From the NCBI RefSeq assembly GCF_937958655.1, contig NZ_CALGNH010000060.1, forward strand, positions 1 to 42,167: 42,167 bases of DNA. Direction: 5' to 3'. This document shows, one piece after another, positions 7,497 through 18,000 of the stretch. The translations under genes were made by a program, and so were the position numbers. Numbering within the stretch: the stretch's first letter is position 1; each line of letters starts with the position of its first letter. A model generated the notes under the pieces. That model was not told the DNA's origin and did no database searches. It worked only from the letters and a program-made list of their open reading frames with translations. Source of the stretch: an uncultured Winogradskyella sp. (GTDB lineage: Bacteria > Bacteroidota > Bacteroidia > Flavobacteriales > Flavobacteriaceae).

Positions 7497-8792
7497 ATGT
7501 TACTAGTCTACTCACATAAAATTACATCTCGATTACAATATACATTTAAGCATATTTGCAAACGTATTTTGGGACTAGAGGTAAAATTTACATCTAAAGT
7601 AGAAGATTTTATTGCGCACAGTAGCCTTAAGATGTCTTATACAAAACAGCCATTGAGTAATGAATTATTTGTACGAAGTCATACGCTGTTGTTTGAGCAA
7701 GGCCTGTCCGATTTAGATATTAATGTACAGCCATGGGAAACAACCAAAGGTTTTTTTGCTGCTGGTGAGCGTAGTGATTTAGCGTTTGACATTTTTGCAG
7801 CTTCCTTTTATTTACTGAGTCGTTATGAGGAATATTTGCCTCATGTTAAAGATGATTATGGAAGATTTACGGCAAAAAACAGTTTGGCATACAAGCAACA
7901 TTTTTTAAACCAGCCCGTGGTAGATATTTGGGCTTATAAACTGCAGAAAATACTGCAAGAGCGTTTTCCAGATTTTAAATTTCCTCAAAGACATTATAAG
8001 CTTCAACCTGTGATAGATGTGCCTATGGCTTATTATTTTAGAAAAAAGGGTCTACTTAGAACTATTGGAGGTACATTAGCGGACATAGGCAGATTTAAGT
8101 TTAGGCAACTCTATCAACGGTATTTGGTTTTAATGGGTTTTAAGCGCGATCCTTACGATACCTTTAAATGGATTATTACCAAACAAAAGCAGTGTCAGTT
8201 TAAATTTATGGTGCTATTTTTAATAGGCGATTACTCTACCTACGACAAAAATATAAGCACCAATAAAAAAGAATTTGTTTCTCTAATAAAATCGGTAGCA
8301 GATTATTGTAACGTTGGTATTAAAGCCTCCTACTTTGCTTTAGAAGACTTATCTATTTTGAAGAAAGAAAAACTAAAGATGGAGTCTATTATTAATACGG
8401 AATTGGCGGCTGTAAGACATTCATTTTCAAAATTAAACTTACCTAAATCATATAGGCATTTAATTGAGTTAGAAATTAATCAAGAATTTACAATGGGCTA
8501 CATAGATAAGCTTGGTTTTAGAGCTGGTACCTGTACACCGTTTCAATTTTACGACTTAGATTACGAGGTAGAGACACCATTGCAAATTAATCCTTACCAT
8601 TGCTTAGATTTTGGCTTATTAAAGTACCAATCTCAACTCGATAAAAAAGAACATCTGCAAAAACTCATGGATCAAATTAAGGCGGTAAATGGCACTTTTA
8701 CACCTGTATTTCATAATTATGCATTTAGTAATTTAGAGCGATGGAAGGGTTATAAATCGCTTTTTAATTTAATACTAGAATCTGCTGAATGA
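7497..8792 (+). CDS. polysaccharide-deacetylase-like protein, probably with a degenerate active site
   Basis: The open frame can be read from a TTG at 7431. The first ATG, at 7497, begins MLLVYSHKITSRLQYTFKHI, which matches the usual start of a Bacteroidota family annotated as polysaccharide deacetylase, so I use it (431 residues). Family landmarks include GFRAGTCTPFQFYDLDYEVETP (about 340-361) and a C-terminal HNYAFSNLERWKGYK. The segment expected to hold the first metal-binding Asp reads VIDVPMAY (172-179). The segment where relatives commonly have G-x-H-P-S reads GIKASY (274-279), so the His is Lys here. The protein may not be catalytic. It overlaps the next gene by four bases (ATGA). Confidence 0.72.
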   Translation: MLLVYSHKITSRLQYTFKHICKRILGLEVKFTSKVEDFIAHSSLKMSYTKQPLSNELFVRSHTLLFEQGLSDLDINVQPWETTKGFFAAGERSDLAFDIFAASFYLLSRYEEYLPHVKDDYGRFTAKNSLAYKQHFLNQPVVDIWAYKLQKILQERFPDFKFPQRHYKLQPVIDVPMAYYFRKKGLLRTIGGTLADIGRFKFRQLYQRYLVLMGFKRDPYDTFKWIITKQKQCQFKFMVLFLIGDYSTYDKNISTNKKEFVSLIKSVADYCNVGIKASYFALEDLSILKKEKLKMESIINTELAAVRHSFSKLNLPKSYRHLIELEINQEFTMGYIDKLGFRAGTCTPFQFYDLDYEVETPLQINPYHCLDFGLLKYQSQLDKKEHLQKLMDQIKAVNGTFTPVFHNYAFSNLERWKGYKSLFNLILESAE

Positions 8793-9475
8793 CAACCGAT
8801 ATAAAACACGTATTTTTTGACCTAGACCATACGCTTTGGGATTTTGATAAAAATTCTGGCCTAACTTTTGATAAGATTTTTAAACGCAACAACATAGATG
8901 TTAATCTTAATGCCTTTTTAGAAGTTTATGAGCCCATTAATTTACGTTACTGGAAACTCTATAGAGAAGAACAAATTTCTAAATCTAATTTAAGATACGG
9001 TCGTTTAAAAGACGCTTTTGATGCTGTAGGGATTGAGGTTAAGGATGAGCTCATAAATCACTTATCTATTGCGTATATAGAGCATTTAACAACGTTTAAT
9101 CATTTGTTTGAAGGGACATTAGAGATCTTAAATTATTTAAAAGATAAGTACGTGTTGCATATTATTACCAATGGTTTTGAAGAAGCTCAAGAACGAAAAA
9201 TGAAAAATTCTAACATTAGAGATTATTTTAAAACAGTCACTAACTCAGACATGGTTGGTGTTAAAAAACCCAATCCAAAAATCTTTAATTTTGCTTTAGA
9301 TTTGGCCAAAGCCTTACCAACAGAAAGTATAATGATTGGAGATAGTTTAGAAGCAGATATTGAAGGTGCAGATCAAATAGGTATGGACACCATTTATTTT
9401 GACTATAAGGATTTAAATAATTCTAAAGGATACAAGAAAATCACAGAACTAAAATCAATAAAAAACTATCTTTAA
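8789..9475 (+). CDS. yjjG: YjjG-family noncanonical pyrimidine nucleotidase (HAD hydrolase)
   Basis: This 228-residue HAD phosphatase has motif I FFDLDHTLW with nucleophile Asp11 and acid Asp13. It also has motif II IITNGFE, the Lys motif GVKKPNPKIF and motif III MIGDSLEADIEGA. The LDHTLWDF wording is typical of YjjG, which dephosphorylates pyrimidine nucleotides including damaged or non-canonical ones. The start overlaps the stop of the deacetylase-like gene (ATGA), which implies translational coupling, and the secreted-protein gene follows after nine bases. Substrate assignment is by family; other HAD phosphatases are possible. Confidence 0.85.
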   Translation: MTTDIKHVFFDLDHTLWDFDKNSGLTFDKIFKRNNIDVNLNAFLEVYEPINLRYWKLYREEQISKSNLRYGRLKDAFDAVGIEVKDELINHLSIAYIEHLTTFNHLFEGTLEILNYLKDKYVLHIITNGFEEAQERKMKNSNIRDYFKTVTNSDMVGVKKPNPKIFNFALDLAKALPTESIMIGDSLEADIEGADQIGMDTIYFDYKDLNNSKGYKKITELKSIKNYL

Positions 9476-9484
9476 AAAAGCAAT

Positions 9485-10258
9485 ATGTTTAAAAACGTAA
9501 TTACATTCATACTACTTTCCATAGGTTTAATAACCTTTGGGCAAAACGAGGTAAATAATTACAAATATGTAATAGTGCCTAAAAGTTTTGATTTTACTAA
9601 AGGCGAAGACCAATATCAATTAAATTCTATAGCAAAGTTTTTGTTTAATAAGTATGGCTTCATAGCTTATTTTGAAGGAGAGGACTATCCCAAAGATTTA
9701 AGGTTGAATAGTTGTCTTGCTTTAGAGGCTGATGTCTACGAGGTTAAAGGAGGTTTTCTTAAAACTAAATTAGAGATAGCTCTAAAGAATTGTAATGATA
9801 AAATTGTAGTAACATCTAAGGTTGGTGAATCTAAATTGAAAAATTATGGAAAAGCCTACAACCAGGCCTTAAGAGATGCTTTTATTACATTTAAAAATAG
9901 CAACTACAAATATACACCAGTTAATGACGCTGATATAGAACTAACGGCTGTTTCACCAAGTGAAAATGAAACTATTTCAGAGCCTCTTGAACGTGCAACC
10001 AATCCTAAAATAGACCAGCAAGAGCTTGTGGCAAATTTTAATTCTGAAACTATATACTATGCACAACCTATAGAAAATGGGTATCAACTTATAGACTCAG
10101 AACCTAAAATAATTATGATTTTATTAAAAACCAGCGCGCCAGATATATTTATGGTAAAGGATAAAAATGCTATGGTTATTAAGAAAAACAATCAATGGTT
10201 GTTTACAGAAAACCAGGGTGATAAATTAATAGAGAAGCGCTTAAATATTAAATTTTAA
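9485..10258 (+). CDS. secreted or periplasmic protein of unknown function
   Basis: This 257-residue protein has a signal peptide MFKNVITFILLSIGLITFGQ ending near residue 20. There is no lipobox and no C-terminal sorting signal. The N-terminal half includes YKYVIVPKSFDFTKGEDQYQ and LNSIAKFLFNKYGF, a wording I associate with conserved but uncharacterised flavobacterial proteins. A linker of about 30 residues rich in Glu, Ser and Pro joins it to a C-terminal part of beta character. It is nine bases behind yjjG, so probably the last gene of that operon. Its stop overlaps the rarA stop on the other strand. Confidence 0.7.
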   Translation: MFKNVITFILLSIGLITFGQNEVNNYKYVIVPKSFDFTKGEDQYQLNSIAKFLFNKYGFIAYFEGEDYPKDLRLNSCLALEADVYEVKGGFLKTKLEIALKNCNDKIVVTSKVGESKLKNYGKAYNQALRDAFITFKNSNYKYTPVNDADIELTAVSPSENETISEPLERATNPKIDQQELVANFNSETIYYAQPIENGYQLIDSEPKIIMILLKTSAPDIFMVKDKNAMVIKKNNQWLFTENQGDKLIEKRLNIKF

Positions 10259-11532
10259 TAGCCGTATTTTTCTTTCCAACGTGCTTTTAAAAATTGGCGT
10301 TGTGCATTTTCTCTGGCGTTATTTCCTGGATTATAAAGCGTTGTATTTTTAATGGCTTCGGGTAAAAATTCGTGCTCGGCAAAATTGTTATCATAGCTAT
10401 GGGCATATTTGTAAGCTTCACCATAACCTAATTCTTTCATTAATTTTGTAGGTGCATTTCTTATAGATAAAGGCACAGCCAAATCTCCAGTTTCTCTAAC
10501 AAGTTGCTGTGCTTTGTTAATGGCTTCATAGGCTGCATTACTTTTTGGTGAACTTGCTAAATATGTTGCGCATTGGCTTAGAATAATTCTAGATTCTGGA
10601 TGTCCTATTACCGACACCGCTTGAAAAGTATTGTTTGCAATAACCAAAGCTGTGGGATTTGCATTTCCAACATCTTCACTAGCCAAAATAAGAAGTCTTC
10701 TCGCTATAAACTTTACGTCTTCTCCTCCTTCTATCATTCTTGCTAAGTAATACACAGCAGCATTAGGATCACTACCTCTAATTGATTTAATAAAAGCAGA
10801 TATTATATCATAATGTTGCTCGCCTGTTTTATCATAACGTGCGGCTTTGTTTTGCACTTGTCTTGTGACCAAATCGTTAGTGATTACTATAGGTTCCTTA
10901 TCAAAAGAGGTAACGAGTAATTCAAATATATTTAAAAGTTTTCTGGCATCACCGCCAGAAAATTTAATGAGTGCTTCGGTTTGTTTTAGTTCAATGTTTA
11001 GTTTAGAAATAACGGTGTCTTCTTCAATAGCACGTTGTAATAACGCTTCTAAATCGGCTTTGCCAAACGCATTTAACGTATAGACTTGGCAACGCGATAA
11101 CAGGGCAGAAATAACCTCAAAACTAGGGTTTTCTGTTGTAGCTCCAATTAAAGTTACCCAACCTTTTTCTACAGCTTCTAATAATGAGTCTTGTTGCGAT
11201 TTACTAAAACGATGAATTTCATCAATAAATAATATTGGGTTTTTTGCCGTAAATAGGCCACCACTTTTTTTAGCTTTATCAATAACCTCTCTTATATCTT
11301 TTACACCAGAATTTATAGCACTTAACTTAAAGAAAGGACGCTTAGACTCGTTAGCAATAATATTGGCTAATGTGGTTTTTCCAATACCAGGTGGTCCCCA
11401 AAGTATTAACGAAGGAATAACACCGCTTTTAATTTGCTGATATAACATACCATCCTTACCAACAAGATGTTGCTGGCTTAAGTAGTCGTTTAATACTTTA
11501 GGACGGAGACGTTCGGCTAAAGGAATATTCAT
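10255..11532 (-). CDS. rarA: replication-associated recombination protein RarA (MgsA)
   Basis: This 425-residue AAA+ ATPase has Walker A GPPGIGKT (46-53), Walker [10 protein letters not shown] (101-109), a sensor segment GATTENPSF and the arginine-finger region ALLSRCQVY. The C-terminal half contains [13 protein letters not shown] and [15 protein letters not shown], typical of RarA/MgsA/WRNIP1. The protein acts at stalled replication forks and forms a tetramer in known relatives. Length is normal. It is divergent from the rhomboid gene and convergent with the secreted-protein gene, whose coding end it overlaps by four bases with no room for a terminator. Confidence 0.95.
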   Translation of the reverse strand: MNIPLAERLRPKVLNDYLSQQHLVGKDGMLYQQIKSGVIPSLILWGPPGIGKTTLANIIANESKRPFFKLSAINSGVKDIREVIDKAKKSGGLFTAKNPILFIDEIHRFSKSQQDSLLEAVEKGWVTLIGATTENPSFEVISALLSRCQVYTLNAFGKADLEALLQRAIEEDTVISKLNIELKQTEALIKFSGGDARKLLNIFELLVTSFDKEPIVITNDLVTRQVQNKAARYDKTGEQHYDIISAFIKSIRGSDPNAAVYYLARMIEGGEDVKFIARRLLILASEDVGNANPTALVIANNTFQAVSVIGHPESRIILSQCATYLASSPKSNAAYEAINKAQQLVRETGDLAVPLSIRNAPTKLMKELGYGEAYKYAHSYDNNFAEHEFLPEAIKNTTLYNPGNNARENAQRQFLKARWKEKYGY

Positions 11533-11610
11533 GGTTTAAAATTACAACTAATATTTTTCAGAGTTAAAAAAATGGTTATGACAATATTTCATACAATCAT
11601 ACTTTGGTCA

Positions 11611-11618
11611 TAAATTTG
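11611..11618 (+). promoter_or_regulatory. -7 box TAAATTTG for the rhomboid gene
   Basis: This is an exact TAnnTTTG match 23 bases before the rhomboid ATG. A weak -33 candidate (TTTC, 11587-11590) lies 20 bases upstream. Confidence 0.5.
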
Positions 11619-11641
11619 AAATACTAGTTTTAAAATTAAGT

Positions 11642-12334
11642 ATGTCCTCCCAACAGTTTAAGTACTCTAATACTATAATCATTTATCCTTTATTGATACT
11701 GTTTTTAGTATGGTTGGTGTTTTGGTACCAAATTAATATTGATTATGGTATTAAATCCTTGGGAATAAGACCACAAAAAATTAATGGGCTTATAGGTATA
11801 TTTACGAGTCCTTTTTTACACAGTGATCTTAATCACATTTATAATAATTCAATTCCGCTTTTAGTATTGTCCTTAGCACTGTTTTATTTCTATAATAAAA
11901 TTGCATGGAACGTTATTTTGTATGGTATACTATGTTCTGGGTTTTTAACATGGCTCATTGGCGCTTCAGGTAATCACATAGGTGCTAGCGGGTTAATCTA
12001 TGTCCTTTTTAGTTTCGTGTTTTTTAAAGGAATTATAGCTAAAAATTTTAGGCTAATTGCACTGTCTTTGTTGGTTATATTTTTGTACGGAAGTATGATT
12101 TGGTATATTTTTCCTATAAAGGAAGGGATGTCTTGGGAAGGGCATTTAAGCGGTCTTATTACGGGTTTATTTTTTGCGCTTGTTTATAGAAAAAAAATAG
12201 CTAAACCAAAACGTTATAAATGGCAAGAGCCAGATTACAATGAGGAAGAAGATCCCTTTATGCGTCATTTTGATGAAGATGGAAATTTTATTGAAATTTT
12301 ACCAGAGGACGAAAGCTTAGAGCCTAATGATTGA
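11642..12334 (+). CDS. rhomboid family intramembrane serine protease
   Basis: This 230-residue polytopic membrane protein has about six hydrophobic segments. The catalytic serine motif GASG is at 114-117 (Ser116) and the partner histidine is in WEGHLSG (His168). The conserved LNHIYNNS at about 63-70 matches the H-x-x-x-N segment of membrane helix 2. A soluble acidic tail of about 45 residues (rich in Glu and Asp) follows the last helix. Rhomboids cut transmembrane substrates within the inner membrane; the target here is unknown. It has its own -7 box upstream and a strong hairpin terminator downstream. Confidence 0.92.
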   Translation: MSSQQFKYSNTIIIYPLLILFLVWLVFWYQINIDYGIKSLGIRPQKINGLIGIFTSPFLHSDLNHIYNNSIPLLVLSLALFYFYNKIAWNVILYGILCSGFLTWLIGASGNHIGASGLIYVLFSFVFFKGIIAKNFRLIALSLLVIFLYGSMIWYIFPIKEGMSWEGHLSGLITGLFFALVYRKKIAKPKRYKWQEPDYNEEEDPFMRHFDEDGNFIEILPEDESLEPND

Positions 12335-12427
12335 TAAACGTATTTAGAAATAACTATTAGGCTAATCTTAAAAACCCATAGCGTTTAAGGCTATATTTTT
12401 TATAGTTATTAAGTAGTACTGAATAGA

Positions 12428-12455
12428 AAAACCATCTCACTTCTGAGATGGTTTT
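12428..12455. terminator. bidirectional intrinsic terminator
   Basis: A perfect 12-bp stem (AAAACCATCTCA at 12428-12439 with TGAGATGGTTTT at 12444-12455) encloses a CTTC tetraloop. The stem ends give an A-run on one side and a T-run on the other, so it can serve both the rhomboid gene and the convergent lipoprotein gene. Confidence 0.93.
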
Positions 12456-12478
12456 ATACAAACTAAACTTGTTTAAGT

Positions 12479-13333
12479 TTATTCTGGGCAATTGTTCAAT
12501 AATTCACCTGTTGGTGGGCCATTGGTTTGGCTACCGTCACCAACACCTTCATTAAGTACAACCATGCCATTAGGATCGGTGAGGGTGTATAAATTCTCTC
12601 CTTCCCAATCACCAGATGTGTAGGTAAATGTAAATATCGTTGTACCTTCTGGTATAGTAATGGTTACTGTTGTTCCAAAACCAGCTGCTGAATACGTTGT
12701 TGATTCACCACTAATGTTTACAGTTATTTGGCCACCGTTCCAGCCATCACCGTAAAGGTCGGTCATCTCAAGCGTCCAATCACCAGGCACAGGAACATTT
12801 AAACAAATAACATTAGAAATAAACGTATGTTGTGCAGATTGGTTGGCAAAGTTGGCACTAACATCAGAGAATGTGCCTTCTGGGTTAGTCAGCGCCAAAC
12901 GAAAGTTAAACTGATCTCCCCCTTCTAAATCTGTTGTGGTTAGGCCTAACAAGTTTAAAATATCCTCAGCGGCAAAATCAACCATAACCTGAGGAAATGG
13001 ACCTGAGCTTGTGTCAAATTCGGATGCAGGTATTGATAGTAATAATTGTTCGCCTGCAAGTTCATCTGACAATCTGGTTGCGTTAACAAACACTTCAAAT
13101 AAACTAATATCATTTCCATTATCTAAAGATATCAACTGATATGTTTTAGTAAAATTAGAACCAGAAGGGTCTAATAAATTGATGTCACTAAGCCCTTCTG
13201 AAAGAATCTGTTGGGCAAATGGGCCACCACTTACATTGAGGTCTTCGATGTCCACAGGAAGTGTATCGTCGTCCGAACATCCTATATTGAAAATCAATAC
13301 GGATGCTAATAAAAATTTAAAAATCTGTTTCAT
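12479..13333 (-). CDS. surface lipoprotein with a YGDGWNG-motif domain, SusCD-associated
   Basis: This 284-residue protein has a lipoprotein signal with Cys19 followed by SDDD, an acidic tag of the kind that directs flavobacterial lipoproteins to the cell surface. Residues 25-175 are beta-rich with no family I can name. The C-terminal domain has GDWTLEMTDLYGDGWNGG (about 184-201) and TYTSGDWEGENLYTLTDPNG, which look like a small beta-sandwich; YGDGWNG motifs recur in extracellular proteins. It starts 12 bases after the susD-like gene, in the place where SusE/F-type accessory binding lipoproteins are found. A role in ligand capture is inferred from position. Confidence 0.7.
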   Translation of the reverse strand: MKQIFKFLLASVLIFNIGCSDDDTLPVDIEDLNVSGGPFAQQILSEGLSDINLLDPSGSNFTKTYQLISLDNGNDISLFEVFVNATRLSDELAGEQLLLSIPASEFDTSSGPFPQVMVDFAAEDILNLLGLTTTDLEGGDQFNFRLALTNPEGTFSDVSANFANQSAQHTFISNVICLNVPVPGDWTLEMTDLYGDGWNGGQITVNISGESTTYSAAGFGTTVTITIPEGTTIFTFTYTSGDWEGENLYTLTDPNGMVVLNEGVGDGSQTNGPPTGELLNNCPE

Positions 13334-13345
13334 ATTGCTTTATTT

Positions 13346-15031
13346 TTATTGTATAAATCCATCAGGATTATTATCCCAAAAGGTTTTTACGGTTATACCA
13401 GCTTTTTGGTCTATGTTAGGATTTCTATCTACAGTCACATTAGGGTATAGGAAGGATCTTGGGAAATTACCTGTTCCTAATAAAGTAGGTTGAAGGTTAA
13501 TAGGTGTTCCAGTTCGTCTATATAAGTTATAGCCTTCTACACCGTTACCGAATAAGGCAATCCAATATTCTTTACCAATAACAGCCATTCTTCCTCCATC
13601 GTCGGTTGCACCATCGTATAAGGCAAGAACTTCGTCCACATAATTCTCAACATCAGCCATAGTGGGTACATTACTAAAACTATCTGGGTTTGGTAGTTTA
13701 CTCATTACAGTAGCGATAGATGATCTCACTCCTTGCTCTAACATTGCTCTAGGATCCTCTCCGGTGCCTAAGTTAAGCGCAGCCTCTGCTCTCATAAAGT
13801 AAACAAAAGAATCCATCATAATAGGCCATATCCCTGCACCGTCAAGACCATCACCTGCACTTATATCTTCTGCATCGTTATCGTCAAAACGACCACCTAT
13901 AGGGTAAGTGCCAAATGTCATACGTTTGGCGTTATCTGGTGGGATTCCATCCGCTTCAGCATGATCTCTTCCCCAATAACCATCACCTCTATCAAAAAGT
14001 GAGCAAAATGGTAATGGTGCCGCAGAAATAGCGTCAACAGAAGCATAAGAACTTGGTCTCGGATCGTTCCAACAATCAATTTCGTTATTTAATGTCGCTG
14101 GGTCTGTAGGAAATTCATCTACCTGTCTGTAGATATAATAACGTAATCTTGGGTCGTCAATTCCTTTTTCTATAGTCAGTGCCCAAGCCAAATAGTTTGG
14201 GATGTATTCTCCTGTATTAGCGGCCTCATATTCTTCAAAATAATATTGATGCTTACTTTGAGGATTGTCACTTGTACCGGCTTGCCAAAAGAAATCGTCA
14301 CTATTATCTGTAATAATATCCTCTGTATTAATTAAGCTAGTAATTTCACCAGCTGCATTAGGATCTACTAAACTTATATTTAAATAATACTTTAATTTTA
14401 GTGTATTAGCTAGTTTACTCCACTTGTCAATATCATCACCGTAAAATAAATCACCAAACAAATCACTAAAATCCGGTGTTGTATCATCAATTTGGTCAAA
14501 ATCGTTTAAGGCATCATTTAGATCTGCTAAGGCTGCAGCGTAAACATCAGCGGCAGGATCTAACGTAGGAAAAACATCTCCACCTTGGAGGGCTTCAGAT
14601 AATGGTACATCCCCAAAATAGTCCACTAAGGTCATTAAGGTATAAGCCCTAATTATTTTGTTTACCCCTAAGTGACGAAAACGATTAGATTCTACTAAGA
14701 TAGGCTCAATTAATTTTATTTCATTCAAAATATCTGCGTAAGCTATACTCCACATATTAGCTAAATTTCCATTAGAATTAATGAAATTAACCTCATAAGT
14801 GTTAAACATATACTCTAAACGTACAGCTTCTGCACCTGCCTCAGTGGCTTCTGCAAAAAACTGATTAAAATTTGACAGTACAAAATTTAAGTTCGTATCT
14901 GGGTCTAATGCATCAGGTGTTGGTACATTAGGGTCTTGTAAAAGATCTAATTCCGTAGTCTCACAAGATATGGTAATGGCTAATAGTATTAGCAATAACC
15001 ACGTTAATTTGGTCTTTATTATTTTTCTCAT
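13346..15031 (-). CDS. SusD/RagB-like nutrient-binding outer membrane lipoprotein
   Basis: This 561-residue protein has a lipoprotein signal ending ITISC (Cys23). The N-terminal DPNVPTPDALDPDTNLNFVLS, NNIIRAYTLMTLVDYFGDVPLSEAL-like NKIIRAYTLMTLVDYFGDVP, and LKLKYYLN segments are typical of the SusD-like_2 branch. It would cap the SusC barrel at the cell surface and hand over ligand. It begins nine bases after the susC stop, and the accessory lipoprotein follows. The branch is often found in pairs not obviously tied to a glycan, so peptide, glycan or other ligands are all possible. Confidence 0.92.
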   Translation of the reverse strand: MRKIIKTKLTWLLLILLAITISCETTELDLLQDPNVPTPDALDPDTNLNFVLSNFNQFFAEATEAGAEAVRLEYMFNTYEVNFINSNGNLANMWSIAYADILNEIKLIEPILVESNRFRHLGVNKIIRAYTLMTLVDYFGDVPLSEALQGGDVFPTLDPAADVYAAALADLNDALNDFDQIDDTTPDFSDLFGDLFYGDDIDKWSKLANTLKLKYYLNISLVDPNAAGEITSLINTEDIITDNSDDFFWQAGTSDNPQSKHQYYFEEYEAANTGEYIPNYLAWALTIEKGIDDPRLRYYIYRQVDEFPTDPATLNNEIDCWNDPRPSSYASVDAISAAPLPFCSLFDRGDGYWGRDHAEADGIPPDNAKRMTFGTYPIGGRFDDNDAEDISAGDGLDGAGIWPIMMDSFVYFMRAEAALNLGTGEDPRAMLEQGVRSSIATVMSKLPNPDSFSNVPTMADVENYVDEVLALYDGATDDGGRMAVIGKEYWIALFGNGVEGYNLYRRTGTPINLQPTLLGTGNFPRSFLYPNVTVDRNPNIDQKAGITVKTFWDNNPDGFIQ

Positions 15032-15040
15032 AGCTTTTAA

Positions 15041-18000
15041 TTAAAATGTTACTTTAACACTTGCACCATATCTTCTCGAATTCCAAGACGTTAAATAGTC
15101 AAATCCTTGTGAGTTACCAACACCTAAACTATTTAATTCAGGATCGTAATTAACACTCTTTGGCACATTAAATGCCTTAACAAAAAGATTTTGACCAGAT
15201 AAAGTTAATGAAACTGCACCAAATGGTGTATTATCTAACCATTTTTTAGGCATATTATAAGATATAGAAGCTTCTCTAAGGCGCACATGGCTGGCATCGT
15301 ATATAAGTAATTCATCGGTGCCAAAACCTATATTGTCAAAATAAGCTTCGGTAGCTGTTAGTTGAATATTGTTGGGTTGCCCAGTAGATTGTCTTACACC
15401 TGGTAATATGATACTTTGTGTACGGTCAAAATCAGTGTCTTCTACAAGACCTCTACCTACTAAAGCACCAACGGTAGTTGCTAAGATATCACCTCCTTGT
15501 TGATATTCCCACTGCATATTAAAACTAAAGTTTTTCCAAGATACAACATTGTTTATTGTTGAGAACCAGTCTGGGTTTGGATCACCAATGATTCCGTTTG
15601 TGTTATCTTGAATCCAGTATCCATTTTCATCAACCAAACGATTACCAGCGTCATCTCTTAAAACGCGTGTTCCAAAAATAACTCCTAATTGTTCACCGTT
15701 TATAGCGGCGTTGGCTGGTGTAGAAAATATACCTCCGTACAGAATCTGCTCACCATCATCTAGTCCTTGTACTTCACTTACATTGCGACTAAAACTTCCA
15801 GAAAGTTTCCAATTCCAGTTTTCTGTTCTTACAGGTGTGACATCGGCAACAATTTCTAAACCTTTGTTAATAACGTTACCCACATTTGTAAATTGACTAG
15901 TAAAACCAGTTTCTGGTGGAAGTGGTCTTGCTATAATTTGATCTTCGGTGTCTCTGTTATAATATGTAAATTCAAAACCTACTCTATTATCTAAAAATCT
16001 TGCATCTACACCAACTTCAAATTCTTTCGATAATTCTGGACGTAAATTAGGATTTGGAAGTAGGTTTGGAATACTCGTAGTTATTGTTCCTCTACCGTTG
16101 GCCTCAAAAACATTTGGAATTAAATTAGCTGTTGGTCTCGTAATATAATTTGCACTTGGAAACCCTGGTGCTGTACCATAACCCGCTCTTACCTTTAAGA
16201 AGTTGATTCCATTTTGACTTCTAATTTCAGGAAACGCACTTGTAGGAATAAACGATGCACTAACACCTGGTGCTATTTGCGATCTGAATTCTGGCTCTAG
16301 GTTAGAGGTCCATTCATTTCTTACAGATGCGTTTAAATATAAATAGTTTTTATAAGATAGGGTAGTTGCACCATATAATGCTACAATATTTCTCTCATCT
16401 TGGAATTGATAGGTTGAATTATTACCTGCAAATAACGTACCTTCTATTATAGTACTTGAGTTTTGGTAATTAATGTGATTTTGTAAACCAAAAATAATTT
16501 GATCTCTACTCTCTGCACCGTCAGTAAATAATTCTTGTCGTTGTGAGTTAGCACCAAAGGTAGCTTGTACACTAAAATCTTCATTTAATTGTTTGTCAAT
16601 ATTAAGTAGTAACGAATGGTCCCAAACAGATCTTCTAGCGCTTGTAGTTTGTAGATAACCCGTTGGGTGGATTCCGTCGTTAGCACCTCTATTAATGCTG
16701 CGTTCTGTCATGGTATTTGTAATATCAAAACCAGCTCTGTAGCTTAAGGTCATCCAATCATTTAATTCGTAGGATGTTATAAAATTACCAAAAACCCTAT
16801 TCGTGTTATTTTCGTCTTTTGTATTGTCAACAACCCATAGTGGGTTCATACGGTCATTACCACCTCTGTACCATAAACTTTCACCAGTTACAGGGTGTTG
16901 GTATGGTGAGCCCGTTATATCAACACTCCTTGGTAAGTATAGTATATTCCAAACCGAAGCTATACCACCAGTACCAGCTGTTGATATTGTTACATCACTA
17001 CCTGTTGAGGCATCTGTAAATGGTGAGGTAATATCTGTTTTAGCAAAATTTACTTTTCCATTAATGCTAAATTTGTTATTAAATTTATAAGAAGAAGCCA
17101 AAGAGAAGTTATTTCTCACCAATTGGTTTCCAGGTATAAAAGATTCGTCATCAACATGACTGTAACTTACGTTAAAATTTCCTTTATCACCCATACTACC
17201 AGAAGCATTAACAGACGTAGTAGATACGATACCTGTTCTAAAAAAAGCGTCTTGGCTGTTAAAAGGTCTGTAGGCAACCTCTGGCGCATCTAGATCTGTT
17301 CTTCCAGGGAAAAGCTCAGACGGCTCAACACCAAAGTTATTAAGTAACATTGTTCTAAATGCATTATCAATAGTGTCTTGGCTGTCAAAACGAGAACCCC
17401 AATTACTAAAAAATGCGCCGTATTGATTTTGGAAACCATTACCCCAAGTATCTTGGTAGTCTGGTAGGATAATATTATTTGTAAATAAAGATTGTGTTAC
17501 ACTTATCTCCATTTTCTTGCTTGCCTCACCACCAGATTTTGTTGTAATTAAAATCACACCATTTCTACCTTGTCCACCATATAATGCTGTTGCACTTAAC
17601 CCTTTTAAAATACTTACGCTTTCAATGTTGTTTGGATCAATGTCTGCAAAACCACTTCTAACATTACCGGATTGGAAACTTGCAGAACTCGCAGCTTGGT
17701 TTGAACCACCTGTAGAGCCGTCAATTAAAACACCATCAACTACAAATAAGGGTTGGTTACCACCTGTAATTGAAGAAAATCCACGAATTATAATATTAGA
17801 TCCACTTCCAGAAACACCACCTGTACCTGTAATTCTAACACCAGAAGCCTTACCTCTAAGTATTCTACCAATATCGGTATCTGGTTTTTGCTCAATATCT
17901 TTACTTTCTACAGTAGATACGGCATACCCAAGCGCTTTTTTCTCTTTCTTAATACCTTGTGCAGTAACAATCACCTCTTCTAAAGAATTGTCTGGTTCCA

